Shown here one piece after another: positions 1 to 7,402 of a DNA stretch of 8,372 bases. Source of the DNA: Lentisphaerota bacterium (GTDB taxonomy: Bacteria > Verrucomicrobiota > Kiritimatiellia > RFP12 > UBA1067). Below the pieces are notes generated by a model, which made no database searches, was not told the origin of the DNA, and saw only the letters and a list, made by a program, of their open reading frames with translations. The DNA lies in the NCBI GenBank assembly GCA_015061765.1, contig SUVZ01000146.1, positions 1 through 8,372 on the forward strand, given 5' to 3'. Position numbers and translations under genes: made by a program. Position 1 is the stretch's first letter; every line of letters starts with the position of its first letter.

Positions 1-141
1 ATCTACCGCGCATACGTACTTGAAGAGCTCCCCATCGACCAAGTCGCCGAACGCTTTGGCGTCACGAAGAACCATATCGGACAGATCAAGCTGCGCATCG
101 GGCGCATGATTGCCGCGCTTGAGGCGGAATATGCCGACTGA
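1..141 (+). CDS. Sigma-70 family RNA polymerase sigma factor, C-terminal end (5' truncated by window)
   Basis: Frame 1 is open from the first base and stops at TGA 139-141, giving 46 residues. The peptide holds a sigma region 4-like helix-turn-helix: VLEELPIDQVAERFGV, a turn, then TKNHIGQIKLRIGRMIAAL. This matches the region 4 pattern in which the second helix contacts the -35 element and a final helix ends the protein. The size class (ECF-like or longer) cannot be judged because the start lies outside the window. Third-position GC is 33 of 46 codons, typical of a real gene here. The same frame continues as coding-like sequence after the stop, so the natural C-terminus may be longer (see next entry). 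Its role would be to direct RNA polymerase to a promoter set; whether that includes the genes downstream is not shown. Another HTH regulator is possible but less likely. Confidence 0.72.
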   Translation: MYRAYVLEELPIDQVAERFGVTKNHIGQIKLRIGRMIAALEAEYAD

Positions 142-297
142 AGTGCGGCACGGCCGCCCGGCTCGCGCCTCAACAAGAAAGTCGCCTCCTGGTGCAACGA
201 ATACGTCCTGCGCCATGCCGAAGAGATATGGGCCGGAGACCTTTCACCAAACGGCATGCTTTCCGCCATGCTCAAGGCGCTTGGGCGCCTCAGCTGA
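142..297 (+). pseudogene. In-frame coding-like continuation of the sigma factor after TGA
   Basis: After TGA 139-141 the same frame stays open for 51 codons to a second TGA at 295-297. GC by codon position is about 63, 53 and 75%, the 1>2<3 pattern of coding sequence, and third-position GC matches the preceding gene (72%). The peptide looks natural: after an RPPG stretch come LNKKVASWCNEYVLRHAEEI, WAGDLSPNGML and a short final helix. No ATG, GTG or TTG lies near its beginning in this frame, so it is not an obvious separate gene. Options are a C-terminal extension cut off by a recent nonsense mutation, stop-codon readthrough, a sequencing error, or chance (51 open codons alone are not rare at this GC). 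UGA is a normal stop elsewhere here, since the giant gene ends with it. Confidence 0.45.
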
Positions 298-391
298 ATT
301 TTTTGCATCGCCGCCGTAATTTCCGCCGTCGCCTTGCGTATATCCTTGATGGCGACGAGTTTGCCGGAAGATACCGCAATCCGCAAGGCGA

Positions 392-420
392 TTGTTTCTG
401 CCACATGGATGTGGTAGATG
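392..420 (+). promoter_or_regulatory. Weak sigma-70-type promoter for the small ORF and giant gene
   Basis: TTGTTT (392-397), a 17-base spacer and TAGATG (415-420), with TGG directly before the -10 (TGn extended -10). The hexamers are imperfect. Support comes mainly from their position: the copy B promoter (TTGAAC, 17 bases, TACAAT) lies at the equivalent place relative to the shared 13-mer. A start near 427 would give a leader of about 80 bases before the ATG at 510. Confidence 0.4.
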
Positions 421-431
421 CGCGACGACTT

Positions 432-456
432 GGCCAAAGCCAGAAACGGCTTGGCC
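432..456 (+). other. Stem-loop in leader, present only in copy A
   Basis: GGCCAAAGCC (432-441) and GGCTTGGCC (448-456) form a 9-bp stem with one bulged A and a six-base loop AGAAAC. No T run follows, so it does not look like an intrinsic terminator. It would lie just after the predicted transcription start and sits in the roughly 32-base segment that copy B lacks. Confidence 0.45.
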
Positions 457-465
457 GGTAAAGCG

Positions 466-502
466 CAGTTCTTCCGAAAGACTGGTAATCTCCGAAAGGG
501 AT
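466..502 (+). promoter_or_regulatory. Conserved two-hairpin leader element, copy A
   Basis: Hairpin I pairs 466-473 with 478-484: seven base pairs, one bulged T, loop CCGA. After the linker GTA (485-487), hairpin II pairs 488-492 with 498-502 around CGAAA. The 15-base core AAAGACTGGTAATCT (477-491) is identical in copy B (7371-7385). The 3' arm of hairpin II contains AAAGGG-type ribosome-binding sequence for the ATG at 510, so folding could hide the site. At the DNA level it can also be read as a 19-base-period direct repeat of CTTCCGAAAG (471 and 490), so a protein operator is an alternative. Confidence 0.5.
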
Positions 503-509
503 ATGCGCA

Positions 510-656
510 ATGAGGGAAAACATAATAGTCAACACGGTTGCCGAGGCATTCCGCGTGGTCTTCGACCTCGTGCGGGATGATTGTTGTTGTTCATGCATCA
601 CCAAAAACGGTGATACGGCCATGTATTATTCCCGCAACCTAGACGAAAGGCGATAA
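510..656 (+). CDS. Small hypothetical protein, 48 aa, Cys-rich, upstream of the giant gene
   Basis: ATG at 510-512, stop TAA at 654-656; an in-frame TAA at 486-488 limits the start. A ribosome-binding sequence (AAAGGG, 495-500) sits nine bases before the ATG. The N-terminal half ([20 protein letters not shown]) looks like an amphipathic helix; then come a CCCSC cluster, a [11 protein letters not shown] stretch and a basic end. There is no signal peptide or membrane segment. GC at codon positions 2 and 3 is about 40% and 60%, a coding-like pattern. The stop lies one base from the giant gene's ATG, and that gene's ribosome-binding site lies inside this frame, so translation is probably coupled. 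I do not recognise the family. It could be a leader peptide, a small regulator, or a chance frame; the CCCSC cluster could bind metal, but that is speculation. Confidence 0.5.
   Translation: MRENIIVNTVAEAFRVVFDLVRDDCCCSCITKNGDTAMYYSRNLDERR
597..614 (+). other. Small perfect hairpin before the giant gene's ribosome-binding site
   Basis: ATCACC (597-602), loop AAAAAC and GGTGAT (609-614) form a perfect six-base-pair stem. It lies inside the small ORF, about 30 bases before the giant gene's ribosome-binding site. No T run follows. It may affect translation of the giant gene, or may be incidental. Confidence 0.25.
645..650 (+). promoter_or_regulatory. Ribosome-binding site that fixes the giant gene's start
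   Basis: GAAAGG ends seven bases before ATG 658-660. An in-frame TAG at 640-642 leaves almost no room for an earlier start, so 658 is well supported. The site is inside the final codons of the small ORF, which favours translational coupling. Confidence 0.65.
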
Positions 657-657
657 G

Positions 658-3600
658 ATGAAACGGAATAGGGTATTTGCAGTTGCACTTTGCATTGTTG
701 CTCCATGCTTGTCTTTTGGGGCGATTGATTTTGCCGAGGGGCAAGCATCTGCCAGAGCAGTCCAGAAGGACAATACGACTGAAGTGTTTGAAATCAAGTT
801 GACCGGTGATGAAGCATGGACGGCCACGACCGACGCGCCCGTTGCCGATGGCGGTTGGATCAATATTCGTCGAAGGTCGTATAGGGATTGTTCTGCTCCT
901 GCCACCTTCAAGGTGTCGCATAACTATTCGACTGACGCCAGAACCGGGCATATTTTTATCAATGGCTTGACCTATACCGTTACACAGGCCGGTTATGGCG
1001 CATCGCTTTCTCCGTCCGGTTCTGTTTCAATTCCAGCGGCAGGAACGGTGGCGGAGGGGCAAGTCTCCTTTTTGATCGATCCGGCTACGGACGGGGCGCG
1101 GGAAATTTCATGGACGGCAAAATCTGATTCAGATTGGGTGACCGTGCATCCGACCTCCGGGGACGGCAATCAGACGGTTTACTACAGCGTTGACGAAAAT
1201 ACGGAAGAGACCGAACGCAGGGCCACGCTCACGATAGCAGGCCAAAGTTTCACGATTATCCAAAGCGGCGCCGAAATTGTCGATCCCGATGCAAACAAGG
1301 TCTGGCTCGTGCCCGAAACCGCGATCACCTTGCCGCATTCCGCCCAGGAACTTGATATCTCGGTGGTGACGGAGAATCCGGATTTGGGATGGAACGCGCA
1401 ATCGGACGCCGAATGGATGCGAATAACAACATCCGGCGCAGGCATCGGTTCCGGCACGAACCATATCTACATTGCCGAGAACAGGAGCGTTCTCGCACGT
1501 ACGGCGACACTTACGGTCAATTCTGCAACACTTATCGTAAAGCAGCTTGGAACGACAGACTATGTCTTATCGCTCGATCCGGCTTCTGCCGCATTTGCAT
1601 ACGGTACGAGCATATCCAATTTTGCGATAGCGGCATCACAGGACATGTCATGGACGGCACAGAGCTCTGCGCCATGGATTCGGGTCACTTCGGATACTGC
1701 AAGCGCAGGTTCGGGTACTTTGGGTTATGTCGTGAGCGCAAATCCAACCTTGCAGGAACGTACTGCGGAAATCGAGGTGTCGGCATTGGTGCCGTATCCC
1801 GAGATTGACATCTCCCGCGGTTTGACGCAATGGAAAGGCGAGAATTGGCTGGGGTGGACTGCGTTCAACGATGCAGATGTGCGCGATGCAGATGTCGCAG
1901 GCTGTACCGAAGGTGTGTGGTTCTATGTCACCGAGACCAATGCGCTCAACAGGCTTTTCGATCTCAACAACGGAACTGCCACGCTTTACGTACAGGAATT
2001 CCAGAACCGGCTCGTTCTTGACGATGTTGACGGAAACATAATTGACCTTGGTTTCCCTGTGGCGACCAATGTCACGTACGATCTGTTTCTCGTCACAACG
2101 CCGACAAATACGGCAATCTACGGCGGTACACATGACTGCGGCAAGTATCGCTTGCTGCACACCGACAATCACTCGCTGCGGATTACGAATTACAGGCATA
2201 CGACAAAGCCGTCGGAAGATTGGCTTGTGAAGGGCGATGCCTCTTCGGTAGCGCATTACTTCTGGAACCGTCCGTTGAACTATACGGAAATGCTGAATAT
2301 GCCGCCTGATGCGCCGCGAATTCCGGCCCAGTCTGGAGATGCATATGCGTCACTCTACAGTCACGCACCGATGGATCGGTTCCGCGTACGAAAGGAAGAC
2401 GGCACGGAAGAAATCCTGTCTGTATCGAATGTGATTGTGACGGCCGGGCGTGATGGCCTGCATCATCGTGCTTTGTCGGGGGATGTGATGGAACCGGTGC
2501 ATGGGATACGATTTCTGGCCAACTTTTCAATACGACAAGGACCCTACTACGACTACTATTGGGTAAGCAGAGTTTGGAACGAGGCCTCACTATGTGCGAA
2601 AAGCCTTAATTCCATGATCCCGATGCATGACGCGTATCGCGCATACATTATGCATCTATATCCACAACAAATCAAATATTGGGATTGCGGAATAAGTCCG
2701 GATGTCATGCATTTAGACGCCTGTTCGTACACATTGTGGTTGAAATTGGATGAGATACACGATGCGACATTGGATGTCTTATGTTTTTCAAGGATGAGCG
2801 GCCAAACAACTTTCATCGGATATGTGTATCCGCCGAGTAGTGGCGGGGAAAAGTGGAACGTGTTTCGTTCCGCCCAACTTGACCTTGGCATGGATGCCTA
2901 TAAGTTGCAGGTATCGTCAAATGGTTTCAGTTTTGTCGAGAACTCGGTCAAGTCGGCGGACTTTGGCGGAGACAAGCTGAAACTTGGGAAGTGGCACATG
3001 CTTACAGTCACGTCGAATGGCTCGAAGATGACGCTTTATCTTGACGGACAGGACATCGGCAATGTGGCGCTTGCCGGTGACTACCGTTATTTCTGCCTTG
3101 ATTCATGGTGCGCATACGGCAACGGAGGCAAGATCGTCTTTGACGACATCAAGACCTTCACCTCGTGCTTGACCACCGACCAGATCAATGAAATCTACAA
3201 TCGGGAAAAGCCTTTGACGCGGAAGTTCACGATTACGCAAGGGGTCGCAACACCTTCGCTTTCTGAAACGTTGCTTGAATGTCCGTCGCGTGGCGATACG
3301 CGTACGATAAAACTGACGCTTCCGACCAGGAACATCGAATGGACGACAGCCCCCCTTGTCGATTGGATTGTCGCAAGCCCCGCTTCCGGAAAAGGAACTG
3401 CGGAAGTCACTTTGACAATAGGGAAAAATCCCGAGACAAGCGACCGCCAAGGCATAGTGATGATTGCGGGGGTACCGGTCACAATCGTTCAGCGCCGTTC
3501 CGGGATAAGCGTTCCGTACAATCCGATCTTTGCCGCTTACGACGGTGAAACCCTTTACGTTCCAATCGAAGCCGATGATGAAGATACGCACTGGATAGTC

Positions 3601-6600
3601 GAGGATTATCCAGACACATGGTTGTATGCGATTGACGAAGAAGGTTATGGCAGCACTGACATGGAGTTGGACGTGACGGAAATGGGACAGGGCGTGTCGT
3701 TGCAGTCGCGTATCGGTGCTGTAACGGTATCCGGCCGGAAGTTTTATGTCTATCAGAGGGATTTCGAACTGTCCGTTTCACCGAAAAGCATCACGGCCAG
3801 GTCGAATATGCCCGGAGGGACGATAACGGTCGAGACCGAAGATGTGACAGACGATTATTGGGAGGCGATCGCCGATTCGGATTGGATTACGATAACAGGC
3901 GGACAAAGTGGAACCGGCAATGGAACCGTAACATACACTCTTGCGGAGAATGTCGGCAGCGAGCCCCGTGTCGGGCGCATTATCGTAGCAGGCGAAGTGT
4001 GTACCATTACGCAGGCATGCCCCGCTGTCGCGACCGGTTTTGAGATTGCGGGCGACGACACCATTCTTGCCGGCGAAACGGCAACGTTTACGGGGCATGT
4101 TTTATATTCGGACGGAACGGTTTCTGTCGCAGAAAATGTCGTATGGAGCGTCGCAGAGGGAACGGCGGCAAGCGTCGACGCGAGCGGTACGCTCGCCGCC
4201 GGTGTCGCAGAAGGAAACGTTGTCATAGCTGCAGTTTGCACTGTCGACGGGAAATCGTGGGCGGACACAAAATCGGTTTCGGTTCTTGCAAAGCCAACAT
4301 CGTTGTCGATTTCAACCGGGCAGGAATTGCTGTGCGCCGGCGATACGGTGGAGGTCGAGTTCACTGCAACCTATGCCGACGGAATCACGCGAACGATCAA
4401 ACCAAATGTCACGATTGCCGGTGATGCCACTATTGACGAAGACGGCTTCATGAAATGCGGATCCGGCGGTACGGTCGTCGTCAATGCCTCATACACGGAG
4501 AACGGCGTAACCGTCGCCGGCTCAAAGGCCATGACGATACGTGCTCCAATCACGGCGAATGAGGCGTTGGGCGATTCCGGCATGGCATATTCCATGGGCG
4601 GCGATGTGCCGTGGACGGTTGACCGCTGGACCTCGCATGACGGATCGTTCTCCATGAAATCTGGCGCACTCCAGCCGAACCAGACGGGCGAACTGACGGC
4701 ATTGGTACATGGAGCCGGGATGCTCTCATTTTGGGTCAAGACCTCCGCGGATGGCAATTCCGGCTTCCAGCTTGCCGTTGACGGCGCGGTGGTCGCAGAT
4801 GTCGTCGGCGATTGCGATTGGACGAATGTCACATATAAGATCACGACATGGCAGACGCATGAAATCGTCTGGCGCTCTGTGCGAAGTGGTGACGATGATG
4901 TGGATGCGGCACATTCGTTCGCAGTGTGGCTGGATGACATTTCCTGGAATCCGCTGGCCATTTCCTCGTTGACGATTTCAGGCGAAAGTGAATTGCTTAC
5001 GGGAAGCCGCAGCACTTATATTTGCAGGGTGCGCTATGTTGATGGTTCAGAGCGGGAGATCGCTGCGACTTGGTCGATCGCAACCACAACGGGCGGTGCG
5101 GCGGCAATCGGTTCGGATAATGGCGTACTCGCCGTGTCGGCGGTGCCGCCAGTAAATCCACTTTCAATAAGAGCAACGTATTCCGAAAACGGGATTACGA
5201 AAAGCGTAACTTGCAGTGTGACAATCCACCAAGACCCGATTCCTGCCATTGCATCAGACGCGGAAGTCACAGATGCCCTTGACGGTTCCGCCGATGCGAA
5301 TCTCGCTGCGAACATCGTCGGCAAGGCGAACTACGACGCCTATCGCGCGTGGGTTCTGCGTCATGGTTTGGACCGTCAGGCGGTGAAGGACGCGCCAAAG
5401 GCTTGGCTTTCGTATGCACTTGACGTGTCTTCGCTGATTTCGAAGAAGTTCAGGAAAAACGATCTGTCCATCGTTTCGTTTGACCCGCACGCTTCCGGCA
5501 GATTCTCATTTGAGGTTGGCGTCAACGGTGTTGACATCGGTGATGCCGCAACGGCGGCGAATCTCGCCAAGATATTCGGCGTGGAGGGAGCTGCGTCGCT
5601 CAATGGCGAGTTCTCCCCTGACAATGTCGATTTCTCCTTTGGCACGCCGAATGATGGCAAGATCACCGTAATCGCCGGTCCCAAAGCCGATATGTCCGAA
5701 TCGTTCTTCATGCGCGTGACGATGCGGGATGCCTACGGAGACGTCCCTGTCGCGTCGTTCAATCTCAATGGAGGCGGTAGCCTTGATGGCGCGGAGAACC
5801 AGAAAACCGTCGATTGCGACGAGGCATACGGAGCCTTGCCCACTCCCATACGCAAAGGCTACACATTCGCCGGCTGGTACACGGCGGCATCCGGCGGCAC
5901 GCTGGTGACACCTGAAACCATTGTAACCGCAGACGGCGCACATGCGCTGTATGCTCATTGGACGCCCAACACCTATACTGTTACTTTCGATGCGAACGAC
6001 GGCAATGTCACGACAACGTCCAAGACCGTTACATACGATTCAACCTACGGTACGCTGCCCACGCCTACGCGCACAGGTTACACCTTCAACGGCTGGTACA
6101 CGACGGCAGATGGCGGACCGTATGTGATCGGAGCCATAAAAGTGACAGCGAACACGACTTTCACAAAAACCTTTTCGCAAACACTCTATGCGAGCTGGAC
6201 GGCTAACTATTACACAGTGACATTCGACGCCAACGGAGGTAGCGTGGATACATTGACAAGGTCTGTTGCATACAACACAGAGATAGGAGAGCTACCTACA
6301 CCTGTTTATGGGGAATATGAATTCGACGGATGGTTCACCGATGCGAAAGATGGTACAAGAGTATCGGCATTGACGCGAGTAACCAGCAATGTTACATATT
6401 ATGCACATTGGTTAGTCGCTGAATCCATGGATCGTATTTGGGCATATACCGTGTCCGGTAATGGAGTGACAATCACGGGGGTGTCAGATGCATCAGGGAA
6501 AGTAGAGATCCCATCGACCTTGAATGGATTGGCTGTCAAGTCGATCGGCAACTCTACGTTCATTAGTTGCCGGGAACTTACAGGAGTAGTGATTCCAAAT

Positions 6601-7224
6601 AGCGTTACGAATATTGGCAAGGCGGCATTCAAGAATTGCTCGGCGTTGGAGTCTGTATCTTTCGGCAATGGCGTGGTGGAGATTGGCAGTTGGGCTTTTT
6701 ATGGGTGCAGTGCCTTGGAACGCATTGCCGTACCAAAAGGAGTGAAGGTTTTGGAGGAGAATGCGTTTTACGGATGCAGCAGCCTTTCGGAGGTATCCTT
6801 GCCCAATACGGTTGCAAGCATTGGAAGCGGCGTGTTCTGGGGGTGCGGCAACTTGAAGAACGTCGTAATCCCCAACAGTGTGACGGGCATAGAAAATAAT
6901 GCGTTCGGAACAAGTGGCTTGACAAGCATCACGATACCACCAAGCGTAAAATATCTTGGGGGACAGGCATTTGTCAGCTGTAAAGATCTTGATACGGTAA
7001 CGATGTCGGAAGGACTGGAGTCCATTTACGGATATGCTTTTAGCGGATGTAGTGCATTGACTAGCATAGAGATACCGTCAAGTGTGACGTATCTTGGTCA
7101 AAATGTGTTTCAAAACTGTACGGGATTGACTACGGCACGAGTGCCAAGTGCGTTAAAAGCAAAGGTAACCTCGACGGCGGCGTTTCAGGGCTGTTCGTCA
7201 AATCTTGTGATAACCTACTACTGA
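658..7224 (+). CDS. Giant secreted multidomain surface protein (BACON, LamG, Ig-like, InlB B-repeats, BspA-type LRRs)
   Basis: 2188 residues, no internal stop. Signal peptide 1-22 (MKRNR, hydrophobic core, SFGA). Residues 25-298 hold three BACON-like repeats (W-x-A, DW or EW, RxATLTV, ITQ-type last strand). A fourth (299-374) appears interrupted by about 480 residues carrying two LamG-like sandwiches (about 385-545, with [10 protein letters not shown] near its end; and 687-852, with [26 protein letters not shown]), before its last strand KFTITQG (856-862). BACON-like 5, 6 (divergent) and 7 span 863-1122. Ig-like Big_2-type domains: 1123-1211, 1212-1297 and 1434-1526; 1298-1433 looks like a binding beta-sandwich. 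Residues 1527-1695 are an unrecognised module. Then three InlB B-repeats (about 1699-1921) and a BspA-type LRR tail (1926-2188). No LPXTG, PEP-CTERM, barrel or membrane anchor is visible at the end. The domain mix suggests an exported adhesin or glycan-binding protein; no catalytic domain was recognised, and ligand and export route are unknown. Confidence 0.85.
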   Translation: MKRNRVFAVALCIVAPCLSFGAIDFAEGQASARAVQKDNTTEVFEIKLTGDEAWTATTDAPVADGGWINIRRRSYRDCSAPATFKVSHNYSTDARTGHIFINGLTYTVTQAGYGASLSPSGSVSIPAAGTVAEGQVSFLIDPATDGAREISWTAKSDSDWVTVHPTSGDGNQTVYYSVDENTEETERRATLTIAGQSFTIIQSGAEIVDPDANKVWLVPETAITLPHSAQELDISVVTENPDLGWNAQSDAEWMRITTSGAGIGSGTNHIYIAENRSVLARTATLTVNSATLIVKQLGTTDYVLSLDPASAAFAYGTSISNFAIAASQDMSWTAQSSAPWIRVTSDTASAGSGTLGYVVSANPTLQERTAEIEVSALVPYPEIDISRGLTQWKGENWLGWTAFNDADVRDADVAGCTEGVWFYVTETNALNRLFDLNNGTATLYVQEFQNRLVLDDVDGNIIDLGFPVATNVTYDLFLVTTPTNTAIYGGTHDCGKYRLLHTDNHSLRITNYRHTTKPSEDWLVKGDASSVAHYFWNRPLNYTEMLNMPPDAPRIPAQSGDAYASLYSHAPMDRFRVRKEDGTEEILSVSNVIVTAGRDGLHHRALSGDVMEPVHGIRFLANFSIRQGPYYDYYWVSRVWNEASLCAKSLNSMIPMHDAYRAYIMHLYPQQIKYWDCGISPDVMHLDACSYTLWLKLDEIHDATLDVLCFSRMSGQTTFIGYVYPPSSGGEKWNVFRSAQLDLGMDAYKLQVSSNGFSFVENSVKSADFGGDKLKLGKWHMLTVTSNGSKMTLYLDGQDIGNVALAGDYRYFCLDSWCAYGNGGKIVFDDIKTFTSCLTTDQINEIYNREKPLTRKFTITQGVATPSLSETLLECPSRGDTRTIKLTLPTRNIEWTTAPLVDWIVASPASGKGTAEVTLTIGKNPETSDRQGIVMIAGVPVTIVQRRSGISVPYNPIFAAYDGETLYVPIEADDEDTHWIVEDYPDTWLYAIDEEGYGSTDMELDVTEMGQGVSLQSRIGAVTVSGRKFYVYQRDFELSVSPKSITARSNMPGGTITVETEDVTDDYWEAIADSDWITITGGQSGTGNGTVTYTLAENVGSEPRVGRIIVAGEVCTITQACPAVATGFEIAGDDTILAGETATFTGHVLYSDGTVSVAENVVWSVAEGTAASVDASGTLAAGVAEGNVVIAAVCTVDGKSWADTKSVSVLAKPTSLSISTGQELLCAGDTVEVEFTATYADGITRTIKPNVTIAGDATIDEDGFMKCGSGGTVVVNASYTENGVTVAGSKAMTIRAPITANEALGDSGMAYSMGGDVPWTVDRWTSHDGSFSMKSGALQPNQTGELTALVHGAGMLSFWVKTSADGNSGFQLAVDGAVVADVVGDCDWTNVTYKITTWQTHEIVWRSVRSGDDDVDAAHSFAVWLDDISWNPLAISSLTISGESELLTGSRSTYICRVRYVDGSEREIAATWSIATTTGGAAAIGSDNGVLAVSAVPPVNPLSIRATYSENGITKSVTCSVTIHQDPIPAIASDAEVTDALDGSADANLAANIVGKANYDAYRAWVLRHGLDRQAVKDAPKAWLSYALDVSSLISKKFRKNDLSIVSFDPHASGRFSFEVGVNGVDIGDAATAANLAKIFGVEGAASLNGEFSPDNVDFSFGTPNDGKITVIAGPKADMSESFFMRVTMRDAYGDVPVASFNLNGGGSLDGAENQKTVDCDEAYGALPTPIRKGYTFAGWYTAASGGTLVTPETIVTADGAHALYAHWTPNTYTVTFDANDGNVTTTSKTVTYDSTYGTLPTPTRTGYTFNGWYTTADGGPYVIGAIKVTANTTFTKTFSQTLYASWTANYYTVTFDANGGSVDTLTRSVAYNTEIGELPTPVYGEYEFDGWFTDAKDGTRVSALTRVTSNVTYYAHWLVAESMDRIWAYTVSGNGVTITGVSDASGKVEIPSTLNGLAVKSIGNSTFISCRELTGVVIPNSVTNIGKAAFKNCSALESVSFGNGVVEIGSWAFYGCSALERIAVPKGVKVLEENAFYGCSSLSEVSLPNTVASIGSGVFWGCGNLKNVVIPNSVTGIENNAFGTSGLTSITIPPSVKYLGGQAFVSCKDLDTVTMSEGLESIYGYAFSGCSALTSIEIPSSVTYLGQNVFQNCTGLTTARVPSALKAKVTSTAAFQGCSSNLVITYY
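5752..6420 (+). repeat. Three tandem InlB B-repeat / Listeria-Bacteroides repeats in the giant gene
   Basis: Residues about 1699-1771, 1772-1850 and 1851-1921 share the pattern VTFDANGG, then LPTP, a GYTFxGWYT core, and an LYAxWT ending. The middle copy is longest because of extra residues near [10 protein letters not shown]. Such repeats usually act as compact stalk or spacer domains next to ligand-binding LRRs in surface proteins, which fits their place directly before the LRR tail. Confidence 0.8.
6541..7158 (+). repeat. Nine tandem 23-residue BspA-type leucine-rich repeats (69-base period)
   Basis: Residues 1962-2167 divide into nine units of the form xIGxxAFxxCxxLxxVxIPxSVx, each 23 residues except the sixth (2077-2098), which has 22 and lacks the Cys. 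A degenerate capping unit (2168-2188) ends the protein. Residues 1926-1961, with VTITG and [16 protein letters not shown], form the usual N-terminal cap. This is the LRR_5/BspA class, known from secreted adhesins and host- or matrix-binding proteins. The DNA here has lower GC (about 42-45% in two counted lines) than upstream modules. Confidence 0.85.
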
Positions 7225-7317
7225 TATTTCTGCCCACAAAGTGTAATCCCGCCTCGTTTCCTGCGTATATCCTTTACGGCGGCTGGTTGCTCAAGGGAAC
7301 GGCGTCTGGATCGACCA

Positions 7318-7346
7318 TTGAACCGGTGACGGGGATATGGTACAAT
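7318..7346 (+). promoter_or_regulatory. Sigma-70-type promoter with extended -10
   Basis: TTGAAC (7318-7323), a 17-base spacer, and TACAAT (7341-7346) preceded by TGG, giving a TGn extended -10. Hexamers and spacing are close to the housekeeping consensus. Transcription would start near 7353, a few bases before the leader element, giving a leader of about 130-180 bases depending on the true start codon. Confidence 0.6.
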
Positions 7347-7359
7347 TCGCGGCGTTTGG

Positions 7360-7398
7360 CGGATCTTCCAAAAGACTGGTAATCTTCGAAAAAGGGAT
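7360..7398 (+). promoter_or_regulatory. Conserved two-hairpin leader element, copy B
   Basis: Hairpin I pairs 7360-7367 with 7372-7378 around loop CCAA, with one bulged base (A7363) next to the bulge position of copy A; the A-T pair 467/483 of copy A becomes a G-T wobble (7361/7377). The linker GTA is unchanged. Hairpin II pairs 7382-7386 with 7394-7398; the C-G pair 492/498 becomes T-G and the loop gains two A. The 15-base core is identical to copy A. No ATG follows at the short distance seen in copy A. Confidence 0.5.
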
Positions 7399-7402
7399 TC
7401 GC

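Larger units (their letters stand above)
294..502 (+). repeat. Intergenic regulatory module, copy A (upstream of the small ORF and giant gene)
   Basis: This stretch aligns with 7221-7398. Both begin at the stop codon of the upstream frame. The 13-mer TGCGTATATCCTT is at 335-347 here and 7262-7274 there, at the same distance from that stop. Promoter-like hexamers follow 57 and 56 bases after the 13-mer, and then comes a near-identical leader element. Over the first 54 aligned bases, 31 match without gaps. Copy A carries about 32 extra bases between the -10 and the leader element, containing the hairpin at 432-456. I see no protein gene between 298 and 509; the antisense reading frames look like by-products. 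Confidence 0.6.
7221..7398 (+). repeat. Intergenic regulatory module, copy B (upstream of the exported helical protein)
   Basis: Aligns with 294-502: stop codon, 13-mer TGCGTATATCCTT (7262-7274), promoter (7318-7346), then the leader element. Offset to copy A is 6927 bases at the start, 6926 at the promoter and 6894 at the leader element, so the only large difference is the roughly 32 bases missing here. Nothing that looks like a protein gene lies between 7225 and 7484, and no clear terminator follows the giant gene's stop. Confidence 0.6.

Noticed and set aside
3..437. 144-codon antisense frame over the sigma end and intergenic region
   Set aside because: The sense strand carries the sigma helix-turn-helix and its in-frame continuation, which explains the open antisense frame up to 297. 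The rest overlaps the regulatory module, and no ribosome-binding site was found.
624..629. TATTAT as a -10 box directly before the giant gene
   Set aside because: No acceptable -35 hexamer lies 16-18 bases upstream (CCAAAA-type sequence instead), and the stretch lies inside the small ORF.
697..711. Lipoprotein signal (Cys17) in the giant protein
   Set aside because: The residues before Cys are VAP, which do not fit a lipobox; an ordinary signal peptidase I site after SFGA is more likely.
4371..5015. 214-codon antisense frame inside the giant gene
   Set aside because: It lies fully opposite well-defined Ig-like and beta-sandwich domains in sense, has low-complexity composition, and no ribosome-binding site or promoter was seen.
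294..7398. Giant gene as a mobile cassette bounded by direct repeats
   Set aside because: The shared modules are diverged intergenic regions with conserved promoter architecture, not exact target duplications. No transposase, integrase or terminal inverted repeats are present.
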